A DNA stretch of 64,000 nucleotides, from positions 7,303,580 to 7,367,579 of the forward strand of contig OY720344.1 of assembly GCA_963082975.1 (NCBI GenBank), given 5' to 3'. Shown in pieces: positions 35,544 through 47,020 of this stretch. Numbering within the stretch: the first letter of the stretch is position 1; each line of letters opens with the position of its first letter. The stretch comes from Labia minor. Taxonomy: Eukaryota; Arthropoda; Insecta; Dermaptera; Spongiphoridae. The notes beneath the pieces were generated by a model that saw only the letters and a list, made by a program, of their open reading frames with translations, was not told where the DNA came from and ran no database searches. A program made the position numbers and the translations under genes.

Positions 35544-35812
35544 GGCGCCACAGGGTGAGAGGTTAGCGAAGCTGCCTCACATTCTCGTGTTCTCAGGTTT
35601 AAGCCCCGGGCATGGCAAGGGAATTTCTCTAGTTGGGGTCTATGGGAAGGAATCAATCCAGCCTCCGGGATCAAAATTGGGAAAGCTAATGATAACGCCT
35701 CCGAACAAGAAAATCAAGGTAAAGGTTGATAGGACCCGTTCTACTGATCATAAGACACCTCATTGATATAACCGACTTGTCCTTTCGTAGGACGTACCAA
35801 AGTCAGAGGTTG
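35544..35812 (+). mobile_element. tRNA-derived SINE, copy 3
   Basis: The head GGCGCCACAGGGTGAGAGG is followed by box A TAGCGAAGCTG (exact fit to TRGCNNAGNNG) and box B GGTTTAAGCCCCG. The tail includes 'ttgataggacccgttctact' and ends in AGTCAGAGG. Flanks are simple TA sequence, so target duplications cannot be judged. Confidence 0.85.
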
Positions 35813-36289
35813 TTTTTTATATATAATATAAATAAATAATTTAATATAAAATTTATTAATTATAAATTAATAGAAATTATTATTATTATTATTATTTTTG
35901 GTTTTTGTGATCAAACACAAATTGAATATTTGTCTTATATAATAATTTTATTCACTTTAGATTAAATAAAAAAATATTTTCAAGTTTAAAGAATATGAAA
36001 AATAATAATTCAACAATTCAATAATTTTTCTTATGGAACATTCACTATTAACTAACATTAATATTCATTCATTTAAATCTATCAATCTTCCACATAATCA
36101 TAATTAATAATAATAATAACATTTTATTGAGTGCAATTTCTAGATAAAATAAAAAAAAAAATTATGTAAATTTCAATGATGTAAAGTAATAATAATTAAT
36201 TTGAATAAATATTTTTTGTTTAGTTTTAAAAATTGGTTATTTATATGATATTGAACTTGAATTGATTAATCATTTTGATTAGTTTAGTA
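35813..36289. other. A+T-rich stretch
   Basis: ATT repeats and simple A/T sequence only. Confidence 0.5.
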
Positions 36290-36665
36290 AATCTATCTAT
36301 CGATCTATCTCTGAGGCCCTAGGGAACTCAAAAATTCTTGGTCTCAATCGATCTCCCCACCAATATATATTTTCGCCATTCTTTCCTCCCCCATTCTAGC
36401 CACGAGTCCTCCCCATCGTAGCCTTCTCGATTTTATTACCCTAACTATGTCCAGAGATGCACAGAGGTCATGTAATTCCTCGTTGTTATGCAGTCTCATC
36501 TTTCTTTAGCCCAGCAATCTTTCAAAGAATCCTATCTTACTCTCGTCTCTTAAGGTCATTGACCATGCCTCACACCCATATCATAGACCGGCAATATAAT
36601 TGTTTTATATATATTAATTTTGATTCCCTTTGATAATAATTTTGACGAGATAAGCCCCTTTACTG
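36290..36665 (-). pseudogene. Non-LTR retrotransposon C-terminal remnant
   Basis: On the minus strand YGCEAWSMTLRDESKIGFFE is followed by RKMRLHNNEELHDLCASLDI and VRVIKSRRLRWGGLVARMGE, a strong match to the 'YGSEAWTLTKKDE...RRLRWAGHVARM' tail of arthropod non-LTR polymerases. Stops interrupt it. It ends at a GATA-type tetranucleotide tail (36296-36312). Confidence 0.85.
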
Positions 36666-38716
36666 TTTGATAACAGAGATAGAATATATTTTTATATGCT
36701 ATTCATAATTAAGAATCGTATCATTAGGATTGAAACATAATTAATATAAACGACTTTGCTATCATCATCTGATGCTGGACTCATTAATAGATTATGAGTA
36801 AAAGTTTGTAACAACATTTGTATCATTCCTCCTTTCCTTTCTACTTTTTTTTTTTTTTTGGCAGAAAACTTCTCTTTCGCCATTCTTTCTACTCAATGAT
36901 AATGAATTAAATAACATTCATTTAATCATTGATATGCCGCTAGTCGAATTCATGATTCATAAATTTAAAAAAAAAAAATTAAGGTTTAAAAAAATCTATT
37001 AAAAAATTATGAAGCATAATAAAGCGACTTTTGAATGAATTATGCACGGGGGTTGAAAATGTAGTTGAAAAGACAATAGAAGACCAAAAGGTCCCAAATG
37101 TGACAAACCCCTCTTCCCCCCCCCAGTCATCACCCTTTTTTTTTCTTTTAAAGCGAATGAAACAAAAAATACATATACATATTATAATAATACAATTTTA
37201 TTATTTCAATGAATTACTATTGCATTGTTTTCCATTCGAGTGACACAGCTGATGTATAAAACTGGTTTTGCTGGATACACTAAAATTGCATTGTCTCTCT
37301 TTTTCTCTTTCTCTGTTCTCACACGTTTTCCTTTCTATTTTTTTCTTTTTCTCTCTTCTACCTAGGTTATACATACATATATTATATAAATTAATCCAAC
37401 TGCTCAATTCAAAAAAAAAAATTAACTGAAATTCTTTTGTTATTTTTTTTTTTGTTCTATTCGATTCTTTTAAAATTATTATTTGACTTTTTATTAAATT
37501 TTCTTTTATATATCTATAGAAAATAATTTTTAGATTAAAATAATATATAAATATAATATTATATTATATATTGTTCATTTTTATTTTATCCATATGATAA
37601 ATAATACTTGAATTTTAACTAAAAAAAAAATAATTTCAATAATATTTTTTTTATTTAGGAATTAGATATTTTTATACGCTTTTTATTAACTTGACTTTTC
37701 TGTCTGTCTGTAATGTTAATAATTTGTAATTGGATTTTAAGCAATTTACTCAAATTTGAAACGTATATTGAAAGTCGATGACACTGCAATAATCAAAAAG
37801 TAATATTTTGAATTTTTCAAAAATACGGATTTTCAAAATTTGTAAATTTAAATCATTGATGTTACTACAATGTTATATTTATATTTACAATTTTTTTATA
37901 TTTTATATTTTATATTTACATAAATTTTCTATACAATGTGCTTGTGTGCTCAGTGCCGCATAGTATGCCGATAAGCTACTTGCATAATCAATGTCATCAA
38001 GAAAAGGCCTAGAAACTTCGTATAAAATCTAATATCATTGAGAATAACAGATTTAAATAATAGTCAATAGTGCAATGTTTTATATTATAATAATATTAAA
38101 TTCTTTACCAACTATGTTTCTTCTTATACGCCTAGGCTTTTTTGTTGGGCATATGTAAAGGATAATATTCAATATTTAATTAATATTTTATTTTCTAATT
38201 TTTAGGGCATTTTTGATAAAAAAAGAGTGTATATTAAAGAGTATTTTTTGATTATTAAAGATTTAAATTATACTTTGGTAAATTTAATTGAATTTTAATT
38301 GGCATAATGTTTTGTTCAGATCATTCTCTTTTTTTTACAAATTTTGTTTGTATAAAAATAATTTTAACTTTTAATCCAACTCCCTGTTTTGCTTACTTCC
38401 ATTTGTTTTAATTCACCACCGAATTCTAATTATGTTTTTCTAAAAATTAATAAAACAATTTCATTTTACGAAACTAATGCTTCATCAAATAAAAATACAT
38501 TACTTTTAAGAAGTGGACCCTCAGAAACAAAAGCCTAATTGGGAAGCTACTTAAATTAAAATTAAAAAAATCAAGATTAAGGTTGAGAGGACTTGTTTTA
38601 CTGATCATAGAACATTCTTAACATGCTCTTATTACTTACATCACACGAAAGTTTATTGAACATTTTTTCACACTTTACACTTTTACACTATTTTACACTT
38701 TATATAGGTTCATTTT
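36666..38716. other. A+T-rich stretch
   Basis: Scattered open frames (36692-36883, 37031-37243) lack recognisable domains. A partial match to the SINE tail ('aaggttgagaggacttgttttactgatcatag') lies at about 38579-38610. Nothing else is supported. Confidence 0.45.
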
Positions 38717-39178
38717 TTACTATCTCGCCAGAGATAGTATTGCGATCAAGAAAATTTTCAATGTTGAGATTTCGATGTTTTTATACGTTTTGAAAGTTCC
38801 TGAATCATTTTCACTAAGGTTGAGAAAAATGTCTGTCTATGTGTATGTATGAATGAGCTAGAATAATGAAATTTGGTACACAAGCATTATTCAAAATTCA
38901 TAGTTTTTTTATCAACTTTTAAGAAATGTACCTCATTCGGAAGACGACTATTACCTCCACCTTTTCATTTTTTATAGGAATAAACTGACCGTAAAAATAA
39001 AGATTGCTATGTTTGATAGTTTTTCACATGATTAAAAATTGTATAAAACTGCTATATATAGAATTTCAGCTTGATTGAATCGCTGAAAGTACAGGAATTA
39101 TTAATTTTTAAATTTTTTTAACACGTTGACTGCCAACCACGCACCAGCACGTGGTGTGATCAACAAAGAGCCAATGTA
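38717..39178 (+). mobile_element. Family B HINE-like element, 3' end missing
   Basis: The 5' end TTACTATCTCGCCAGAGATAG and the core are present. The copy stops near 'caaagagccaatgta', just before the usual A+T-rich block and hairpin. A poly-G run follows. Confidence 0.8.
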
Positions 39179-39589
39179 TGGGGGGGGGGAGAATCTAAAT
39201 CTAAGAAAAAGAAGGGTTGGTCTCAAATGTGTAATGGAAAAGGGTGGACTTTGAATCTGACCTGGAGATCTGGACTACAAAAAAAAAGAGAAAGATGTTA
39301 TTTATCATTAAGAATAAAATTTATAATAAGATTTATTATATTTAATGTAATATAAATTTTTAAAACCTTTAAAGATTTAAATGTAAAGATTTTAAATTAT
39401 AAAATTATGTACAGTACATGTTTTTTTATATTTTTTATAAAAAAATATATAAAGACGTTTTATAAAAGTTATAAGTAAACCAATATTTGTGGGTAAACAA
39501 TTTTTTTTAATTCTTGAATTACAAAATAAAAAACAATCCTTCTTGGAAAACAATATTTTGTTAATAATGTAGCTGAAGGATCTTCTCTG
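39179..39589. other. A+T-rich stretch
   Basis: No exon or paired repeat seen. A short GC-richer patch at 39205-39280 holds no recognisable gene. Confidence 0.45.
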
Positions 39590-39958
39590 TAAGAGATGTA
39601 ATGGTGGTCCTTTTTTTCTTCTAATGCGTCTGCTCTCGACGGTAGCCCACGAACGACTGCCCTTGTCTCTTTTCAACAACTAATAATAATCCTTTCCAAA
39701 AATAAATTTATTTTAAAGAAAGTTTTTTTTTTGTTTTTTTAAGGATTAATATTTTAAAAATATCATTACAATATATTATAATCAACAAGAATTATTATTA
39801 TTAATAATAATAATAATTATTATACTGAGTAAGTGTGAAAACTCGGATAATAATAATAATACAGATAATAATTCGCACTTTGAAAATTTTGATAATAATA
39901 ATAGTAATAATAGTAAAAAATATTATAAAGTATTTTATTTTATACATATATATATATA

Positions 39959-41640
39959 CAGTCCCTGGCCAAATTATTAGACGCACTGCAAGATTTCATG
40001 TAAAATATTAATTACCGAGTGATATTGTACTTATAAATTGAATTGTTTTTTATTTTTATATTAATCAATGAAAATAAAATAAAACAGCATTAATTTAGAA
40101 AATTATATGTTTATTAAGTATTAAAGAAAAATGAAAATACATAATGTAAATAAAAGTCAATATTTAGTCGAGCCACCTTTAGCCGCTATCAAAGCTTCAA
40201 CTCTGCGCGGCCTGCTATCAATGCAAGACTGTACTGTCTCCTGCATTTGAGGGTGATGATTCCACAAATGAATAATTTTTTCTAGGAGCTGGGTTTTGTT
40301 GGTGATCACATCTTTAGCCACTTCTCTTTTCACTAGCTCCCACACATTTCCAATTGGGTTCATATCGGGGCTATTACCCGGCCAATCCAACAGAGGGATA
40401 TTTTCTTCTGCCAAAAAAGCTTTAACAGGCCGAGCAGTGTGGCAGGGAGCTCCATCTTGCATGAAAGTGAATGGTTCCCCATTTAGAAACCATTCTTTGA
40501 GCTGCGGAATTAACCGATTTTGTAATACTTCTTTTTATTGGTGTTGCCTCATTATTCCATTTACGACGTATAGACGTCCAGCACCCTTGCCGCTGATGAC
40601 CGACCAAATCATCACTTTGGTTGGATGTTTCACCGTTGGAACGACACAGACAGGATGAAACTTTTCTCCATGACGACGACGCACATACAGAGCTTTATTC
40701 TGCAAAATTTCAAACGTGCTTTCGTCACTGAAGCAAACCTGTAAAATAAACAAAATATATAAACTTCCATGTTTCTTTGCTTTATTTAACTGAAAATGAT
40801 TATAATGTATCAATTTTTTATAAAATTACAAAATCTTATCGATCTCCAGAAGTCCACATCTTTGTCTTTCCATTGTTTGGCCCACTTCAGGCGCTTTGCT
40901 TTCATGGCAGCTGTTAACTTGGGCTTCCTGGCGGGGCGACAGGCCTTAAAATCTAATTCTTTTAATTTTCTTCGAATAGTGCGTTCAGAAGCATTTACCC
41001 TAGCATCCTGGAGTTGTGATTTTATCATCTTTGTGGTAGCAAATCTGTTTTCTAGACAAATTTTCTTCAAACATTTCTCTGACCGTGGAGTGAAAATTAG
41101 TTTTCTACTGCATCTTTTCTTTCTTTTTGAGCTTAATTCCTCCCCAGACTCAATTTTCTTTTTTATGCGGCGTACACTGGCTTCAGAAACCTTCAATCTT
41201 CGTGATATTTCCCGGTTTGTAAATGTATTTGCATTCACAAGGGCCTTCACTTCAGCTTTTTTACGTGGTGTAAGATCGACTTTTCTACCCATAATAAAAA
41301 TAGTCCAAATATTTTTTTCAAACACTCTAAACAAAATAAAGTAATAATTGAGTAGTTAAAGAAACAAAGACAGTCCATAAAGCCACAGAAACACGTACGT
41401 ACCTGCCGCGATCCCGATCACGATTGATACAGATTTGTTCTTGTTTACGTTCATGTATCACTTTGTCAACACAGTGTTGCCATTTTTTTAAAATAAATAC
41501 AAATAGATAGTCTACGACAAATCTTTTAAATAAAAATCAATAATATTGTAGTTTAAATATACAATGACTGTATAAAAACTCTTAAGAATCATAAAATTAT
41601 TAAAAAAATACAGTGCGTCTAATAATTTGGCCAGGGACTG
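39959..41640 (-). mobile_element. Tc1-like transposon, full length
   Basis: The 1682-bp element has 30-bp terminal inverted repeats starting CAGTCCCTGGCCAAATTATT and is flanked by TA on both sides (39957-39958 and 41641-41642). The inverted duplicate near 56740 is the empty site with one TA, confirming the borders. It encodes one transposase on the minus strand. Confidence 0.95.
40157..41292 (-). pseudogene. Tc1-type DD34E transposase, three lesions
   Basis: Joining 41292-40840 and 40738-40157 gives 345 codons, the normal length of a Tc1 transposase. The protein starts MGRKVDLTPRKKAEVKALV with a paired HTH region ('TFTNREISRRLKVSEASVRR'), then 'RRKLKELDFKACRPARKP'. The DDE domain has D in CFSDESTFEI and D in MQDGAPCHTARP. 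The third residue, 34 residues later, is G in PDMNPIGNVWELVKREV where active relatives have E. A TAA at 40535-40537 replaces a codon in HQ-KEVLQN. The 101-bp gap at 40739-40839 ends in a good acceptor (TTTTACAG) but starts ATAAGA, not GTAAGA. It is therefore inactive. No other frame breaks are seen. Confidence 0.9.
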
Positions 41641-41865
41641 TATTATATTAAAAAAATATTGTTCATGTAAATAAATTAAAAGATATATTATTATTACTTG
41701 TTTTAAGTTATTATGTTATGTCATTAAATTATTGATAATTTAATAATAATAATAATAATTGATCAATTACTTATAGATATGTAGATTATATATCGTTTAT
41801 TTCTCGTTTGAGAATATAATCGTTTTAAATAAATGATTTACATATGTCAATCAATTTATTATTTT

Positions 41866-42486
41866 TTACTATCTCGCCAGACATAGTATTGCGATCAAGA
41901 AAATTTTCGATGTTGAGATTTTGATGTTTTTATACGTTTTGAAGGTTTCTGTATCATTTTCACTCTGGTTGACAAAGATATCTATGTGTGTATGTATGTA
42001 GACAAGATTATGCAAAAATCATGAAATTTGGTACATGGACATTATTCAAAATTCATAGTTTTCTATCAACTTTTGAGAAATGTAGCTCAACCGGAAGAGG
42101 GTCATTACCTACAACGTTTTGATTTTTTCCTCTAAAGTGACCGTAAAAATAAAGATATATGTTTGATAATTTTTCATATGATTAAAAATTGTATAAAACT
42201 GCTATATATATTATAAAATTTCAGCTTGATTGAATCTTTGAAAAAGCGGGAATTAATTTTTAAAATTTTTAAATTTAAACTTAAAAATGAAGGTAAAGGT
42301 TTTATAAATTTAAATTTAATATATATTAATTAATTAATTTAATTGAATAACAATACTATATACTGCAAATTTACATTTTTCAATTAATTAATTCAATTCA
42401 ATTATACTTAATTTATAATTTTTAATTAATTAAATTTAATTTAAATATAATATTTTAATTGATTCAATTCAAATTTGTGAGAGATT
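41866..42486 (+). mobile_element. Family B HINE-like element, 3' end degraded
   Basis: The 5' end TTACTATCTCGCCAGACATAG and core are present. The 3' part is rearranged, with an extra block near 42280-42380, and the terminal hairpin is lost ('aaatttgtgagagat'). Confidence 0.75.
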
Positions 42487-43530
42487 TTTTTTCTTTGAAT
42501 TCATGGCAACCGACGAACCACACTTGTAACTTGTCTTTGTAATTAATCTATTTTTTTACTGAAGAGTTTACCTTACTATTCATCTTATAATTATAATCCA
42601 TCAATCCCATCCAATGGGTAAGGTAACATAATTGTAAAGAAAAATATGATCTAGTTACTTAAAAAACAAATACATTTTATAAATTATACACTAATATTTA
42701 TTAGTATGTTATATTTATTTTTATTAATTTAAAAAAAGTATTTTTTTTTCAAATATTTATTATTTTTTACAAGTGCAATTCATGTTTGTTCAATATGAAT
42801 TTAAACAGGTGAAATCTTCAGGTTAATTCAATTTGTAACTTAAAAATAAATTTAAGTAAAGACACAATATAATAATTTTAATTAATTAGTTTATTTAATT
42901 ATCCTTCAAAAAGTCTATGAGTGGGTGCAATTACTAAATTTAACAATTAATTGAAATTCAGATATTATAATTTCAAAATATTTTTTAGAAGGGATTGAAT
43001 TGACTGAATCCAAGTATAAAACTAAATATAAGTATATTTTTAATTTGATAACATAAAAAATCTCATCAATCAAATATGAAAGACTTAATTATATCCTCCA
43101 TTTTATTATTATACTTGAAGACACTATCTTGCTAATGTTGCTGAGTAAGATTCTACAAAGATAATTTATAATAATATTATACTCCTATATTATTATTATT
43201 ATTATTATTATTCTTTATCTAAGTAGATTATGATTTTAAACGGAAATAATAGTCTAGGCTTTATAATTTTTCTATTATTATGGTACATATATATATACTA
43301 TTGTTAATTCACTAATATATATTAACTAACTAATATAAGTTATGGTACGAGTTTTTTTTTTTTATAATACTTTATTTATGATACATTTATATATCTTATC
43401 TCATTATACTAGCAAAAATTGTATATATATATATATATATATATTTGTATTTTTGAAATATTAAACCACTCGAAGGATTTTTTTGAAATTCTCACCATAG
43501 ATACATTTTATAAAGAAAGATCGATCAATA
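42487..43530. other. A+T-rich stretch
   Basis: ATT repeats at about 43189-43212 and (AT)n at about 43422-43443. No exon seen. Confidence 0.5.
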
Positions 43531-43800
43531 TTGGATTGAGCCTCGGGAAAAATCATCTTTATTACTTTTTTCTTAATTTAAAATAGGAAATTTAAATGAC
43601 GTCAGAAACTACGTCAGACAGCGCTTCCTCAAATAGAAAATACGTATTATAAATATAAATAAAATAAATATTATATCCACAAGCCATACTTTTTCTGTTT
43701 TTCAGTGCATTAATATGTACGTTTAAGGGTTCTATGTTTTATGACTATTTTTTTTTTAAATTTATGTTCTAAATTATTTGAACGGCGGCTCGGTGAACCA
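43531..43800 (+). repeat. Family E repeat (related to family A), copy 1
   Basis: The stretch 'cctcgggaaaaatcatcttt' and a TGACGTCA-like pair ('aatgacgtcagaaactacgtcaga') recall the 3' half of family A. It then follows its own path to a different end, GCGGCTCGGTGAACCA. A partial copy lies at 48468-48642. It looks like a fourth lineage of the same element type. Confidence 0.6.
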
Positions 43801-44348
43801 TTAATTAATGGTTATTGAGAAGATTCATTTTATATTTTACTAAAATAGATAATATATTGTGGAGTCTTATGTATATATTTATACACATAAAATATATCAG
43901 GGATTAATTCATATATTCAGTCTTTCTCTCTCTCCCCCTCTTTCTTTGGTTCTAAAGGTTATCGTGATTCATTTCTCACCCCCCATCCCTCACTCTTGCT
44001 CCTTGCAATTACCCTGATTCAGACTGATTACTCTGCTTCCATTTGCATATCCCCAAATCCTTAACATTCTTGGACACTTTGTCCTCTCAACAAGTTCTTG
44101 GCCTGTCATTTCTTTATTCACATCCATCAATGTTTTATTTATTTTTTTTACTCTCAACAGTTCAATCTACTTTGGCTAGTTAATTCATAAATTCTTATTA
44201 TTTTTTCTTTCAAAATATGTACAGAGTTATTGTATTTTATACTTATTATTTTTAAAATGTTAAAAATACTATAATGAATATATTTTAAAGCTAAATTTTG
44301 AATGTTAAAATTTAGATAATAAAAGATACTTAATTAGTTCAAATAAAT
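43801..44348. other. A+T-rich stretch with a CT-rich patch
   Basis: The C+T-rich patch 43920-44110 has no open frame or splice signals that I trust. Confidence 0.45.
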
Positions 44349-44514
44349 TAGAGTCACCAAACGTCCCGAAAAATGTCTTCGGGACAGTCTATTGTCCCGG
44401 TTTTTAAATATATAGGACATTTCGTACTTTTTTTTCAAAAATTTTTCAATTTGGTTCTAAAAAAAAGGTTGTCTCGGTTTGGTGTTTTCGAAAAATGGTC
44501 TCTCTCTCACCCTA
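44349..44514. mobile_element. hAT-like MITE (TAGGGTGACC ends), copy 2
   Basis: It begins TAGAGTCACCAAACGTCCCG and ends near TCTCACCCTA, with inner words 'aaaatgtcttcgggaca' and 'ggtttggtgttttcg' shared with the copy at 11560-11734. Both ends carry substitutions and the target duplication is not clear. Confidence 0.75.
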
Positions 44515-44937
44515 AAATAAATTATATATTAATTTCATATTATTATTTACAAAAATTTGATTTCATGTTTTCAATTTCACTCTTGCATTGAACCACAAAA
44601 GAATAAATAAATATTAGATTTTATAAAATATAAAAATATCATAAATGTATGAGGGGTGATTGGGATTTCAATATGGGCTATCACAATGTTGTTGGCTCAA
44701 CAAGCAAGGGCCCCGGCACCCCTCGACCCAGGCAACCATTCATGACAATCATAAGTCATAAAATAAATAACCATTCATCTGCGAGGTCAATAGAAATTTA
44801 TTTAAGACTGAAAAAAAGAATCATTTCGATGCCCACCTGTTATGAAGCTATCTATAAATAATGGGTATAGTAATAAGTGAGTAATTATGAGTAAATTTCC
44901 ATTAGAATTTCTGAACAAATCTACAATAAAAAAAAAA
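44515..44937. other. A+T-rich stretch with an unassigned open frame
   Basis: The frame 44649-44861 contains a short GC-richer segment (44690-44740) with no recognisable domain. I do not call it a gene. Confidence 0.4.
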
Positions 44938-45544
44938 CTGGAGTGTCCACTCGACTATCTCGCAAATTTGAATTGGATTAAATAACTTATATTAATTTAA
45001 ATTAAATTAAATTAATTAAATTATAAATTAAAATTAATAAATAATATTTATTAAACATGTTTGACTCTTTGTTGATGGCACCACGTCACGTGTTGGCGCG
45101 TGAGATTTGCAGTGTTAAAAAAATTAATTCTGGTACTTTCAGCGATTCAATCAAGCTGAAATTCTATATATAGCAGTTTTATACAATTTTTAATCATGTG
45201 AAAAATTATCAAACATATATCTTTATTTTTACGGTCACTTTAGAAGAAAAAAATCAAAACGTTGTAGGTAATAACCCTCTTCCGGTTGAGCTACATTTCT
45301 CAAAAGTTGATAGAAAACTATGAATTTTGAATAATGCTCGTGTACCAAATTTCATCATTCTAGCTCAAACCGTTTTTGCGTAATCATGGTTAAAACGTAT
45401 AAAAATTTACATACAAACACACCGACATTTTTCTCAACCTTAGTGAAAATGATTCAGGAACCTTCAAAACGTATAAAAACATCAAAATCTCAACATCGAA
45501 AATTTTCGTGATCGCAATATTATATCTGGCGAGATAGTAAAAAT
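44938..45544 (-). mobile_element. Family B HINE-like element, both ends present
   Basis: It starts CTGGAGTGTCCACTCG (two bases shorter than other copies) and ends GGCGAGATAGTAAAAA. It is nearly complete and typical, with the body words 'agcgattcaatcaagctgaa' and 'accaaatttcatcattctag'. Confidence 0.85.
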
Positions 45545-46228
45545 TTAATTATATAGGCCAATTATAATTAATTTCATAAAAAATTCAAATTTTTTTATTT
45601 TAAAAATAGGTCCTATTCAAAACGTTGTAAAATATGATAAATTATGATAATAAATTCTCCTTTACACTAAATTCTCAGCATTCAGAAAGTAAAAATTACA
45701 TATATGCCATATGTCACTTGCTTACAACAAATCAATTATTTAATAAATTAGTTTACTACTCTTTAATTAATTAGACTCAAGGAATGGAGAGAATACTCGA
45801 GATTAAAATTAATTAAATAAATTTAAACGTAATATAAATATAATAAATATAAAAGAATGAATCTAGTAGATTTCTTGAAGTAGGAGCATGTCTATTCATT
45901 AACTATAACTAACTAACAAATAATAAAAACAAAAATTAGGAATACCCCCCTCCCCCCAGGGAGGGAGGATAATCATGGTATAAATTCTATTGTCATTTAA
46001 TCAATAATAAATATCATACAAATCTTCAATATATTTATATTTATATATAATTTATTTATTTTTATAATACAATTGTTTATAAGAATCATTTGTCTCCAAA
46101 AGTTAGATAAAATTTTTCTTAAAAACAAAAAATAAATTTATATATAGATATTATTTATATAATTTAATGAATAAAATACTAAAGTACTAAAAAATAATTT
46201 ATTTTTTCAATGAGATATTAAATGAAAT
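45545..46228. other. A+T-rich stretch
   Basis: Nothing supported. Confidence 0.5.
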
Positions 46229-46456
46229 ATGGATGAAAAAACAGTTTTAGCTGGCATAAATAAATGGACAGATGAATGTCGATTGTGTTGTGTTTTGTTA
46301 GAAATGAAGTTTTTTTCTAAGGCAGGAAAGTTGGCTGCCGAAGTGGGTCTCCTCTTTATTGACAGCTACCTTAACGAAAAGTTCCCCAACAAAAAAGACG
46401 CCAACAACTTTCCACTCACTGCCCACCTTGGAGATATAATGCCAGCTCGGAAATAA
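46229..46456 (+). CDS. Small open frame of 75 codons, unrecognised
   Basis: The frame starts MDEKTVLAGINKWTDECRL, continues SKAGKLAAEVGLLFIDSYL and ends GDIMPARK. Its base composition is much less A+T-rich than the flanks from about 46310 on, and amino-acid use is balanced. An overlapping minus-strand frame (46298-46510) is also open, so the strand is uncertain. No splice sites clearly bound it. It may be a fragment of a host or transposon gene; I recognise no family. Confidence 0.25.
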   Translation: MDEKTVLAGINKWTDECRLCCVLLEMKFFSKAGKLAAEVGLLFIDSYLNEKFPNKKDANNFPLTAHLGDIMPARK

Positions 46457-47020
46457 ACCTTCAATAGTTCTCTGGCGCCCATGAAACATAAAAAACTTTT
46501 TCGTATCCAAGAAAAACGACCACTTGTTTTGAGTTTTAAAGAATAAACATTCGCCTACCTTATAAACAATTTTTATTGACTTTTCCCAACTTTTATATCA
46601 TTTCGAAATTTTTTTTCTTTTCTTTTTTTTTATATAGAATTCTTTAAGGTGTCACGTGAAATTATTCATCCATAGACATTTTATGTAAAAATAGTCTTAA
46701 AAATAATTTCCCCGTTTTAATAGTTAATAATAATTACTATTTATTATGTTTTTGTAGTAAATGAATAATTTCTTTGAAATGATTTACAATCTGTCAAACC
46801 AAATACAAAATTCATATTAAAATGATATAAGATAAAAATAAGTCACGCACAGAATGTTTGATGAATAAGTGAACATTACATGATTTGAAAAGAAATTTTA
46901 AATGTTCATTAAACTTTCATTGAGTGACTTTTATTTATATATGAAAATGTCTTTATTCTAAAAAATTGATAAAATAACTTAAATATCATTGTTTTTAAAA
47001 TGAATTAAATTAGAATATAG
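46457..47020. other. A+T-rich stretch
   Basis: Nothing supported beyond the tail of the preceding open frame. Confidence 0.45.

Larger units (their letters stand above)
39590..41868. repeat. Inverted duplication, copy 1 (carries Tc1)
   Basis: About 600 bp of this segment, outside the Tc1 element, reappear reversed at 56505-57126. Matching landmarks include 'gtagcccacgaacg' and 'ctctcgacggtagccc' on the left, ATT repeats around 39790-39930, and 'ttatatatcgtttatttctc' on the right (41790). The copies are nearly identical, so the duplication is recent or conversion keeps them alike. A family B element abuts the right limit. Confidence 0.9.

Noticed and set aside
40296-40658. A 120-codon plus-strand open frame
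   Set aside because: It is antisense to the Tc1 transposase DDE domain, which explains the whole region.
40796-41344. A 182-codon plus-strand open frame
   Set aside because: It is antisense to the N-terminal half of the Tc1 transposase; the minus-strand product has the recognised domains.
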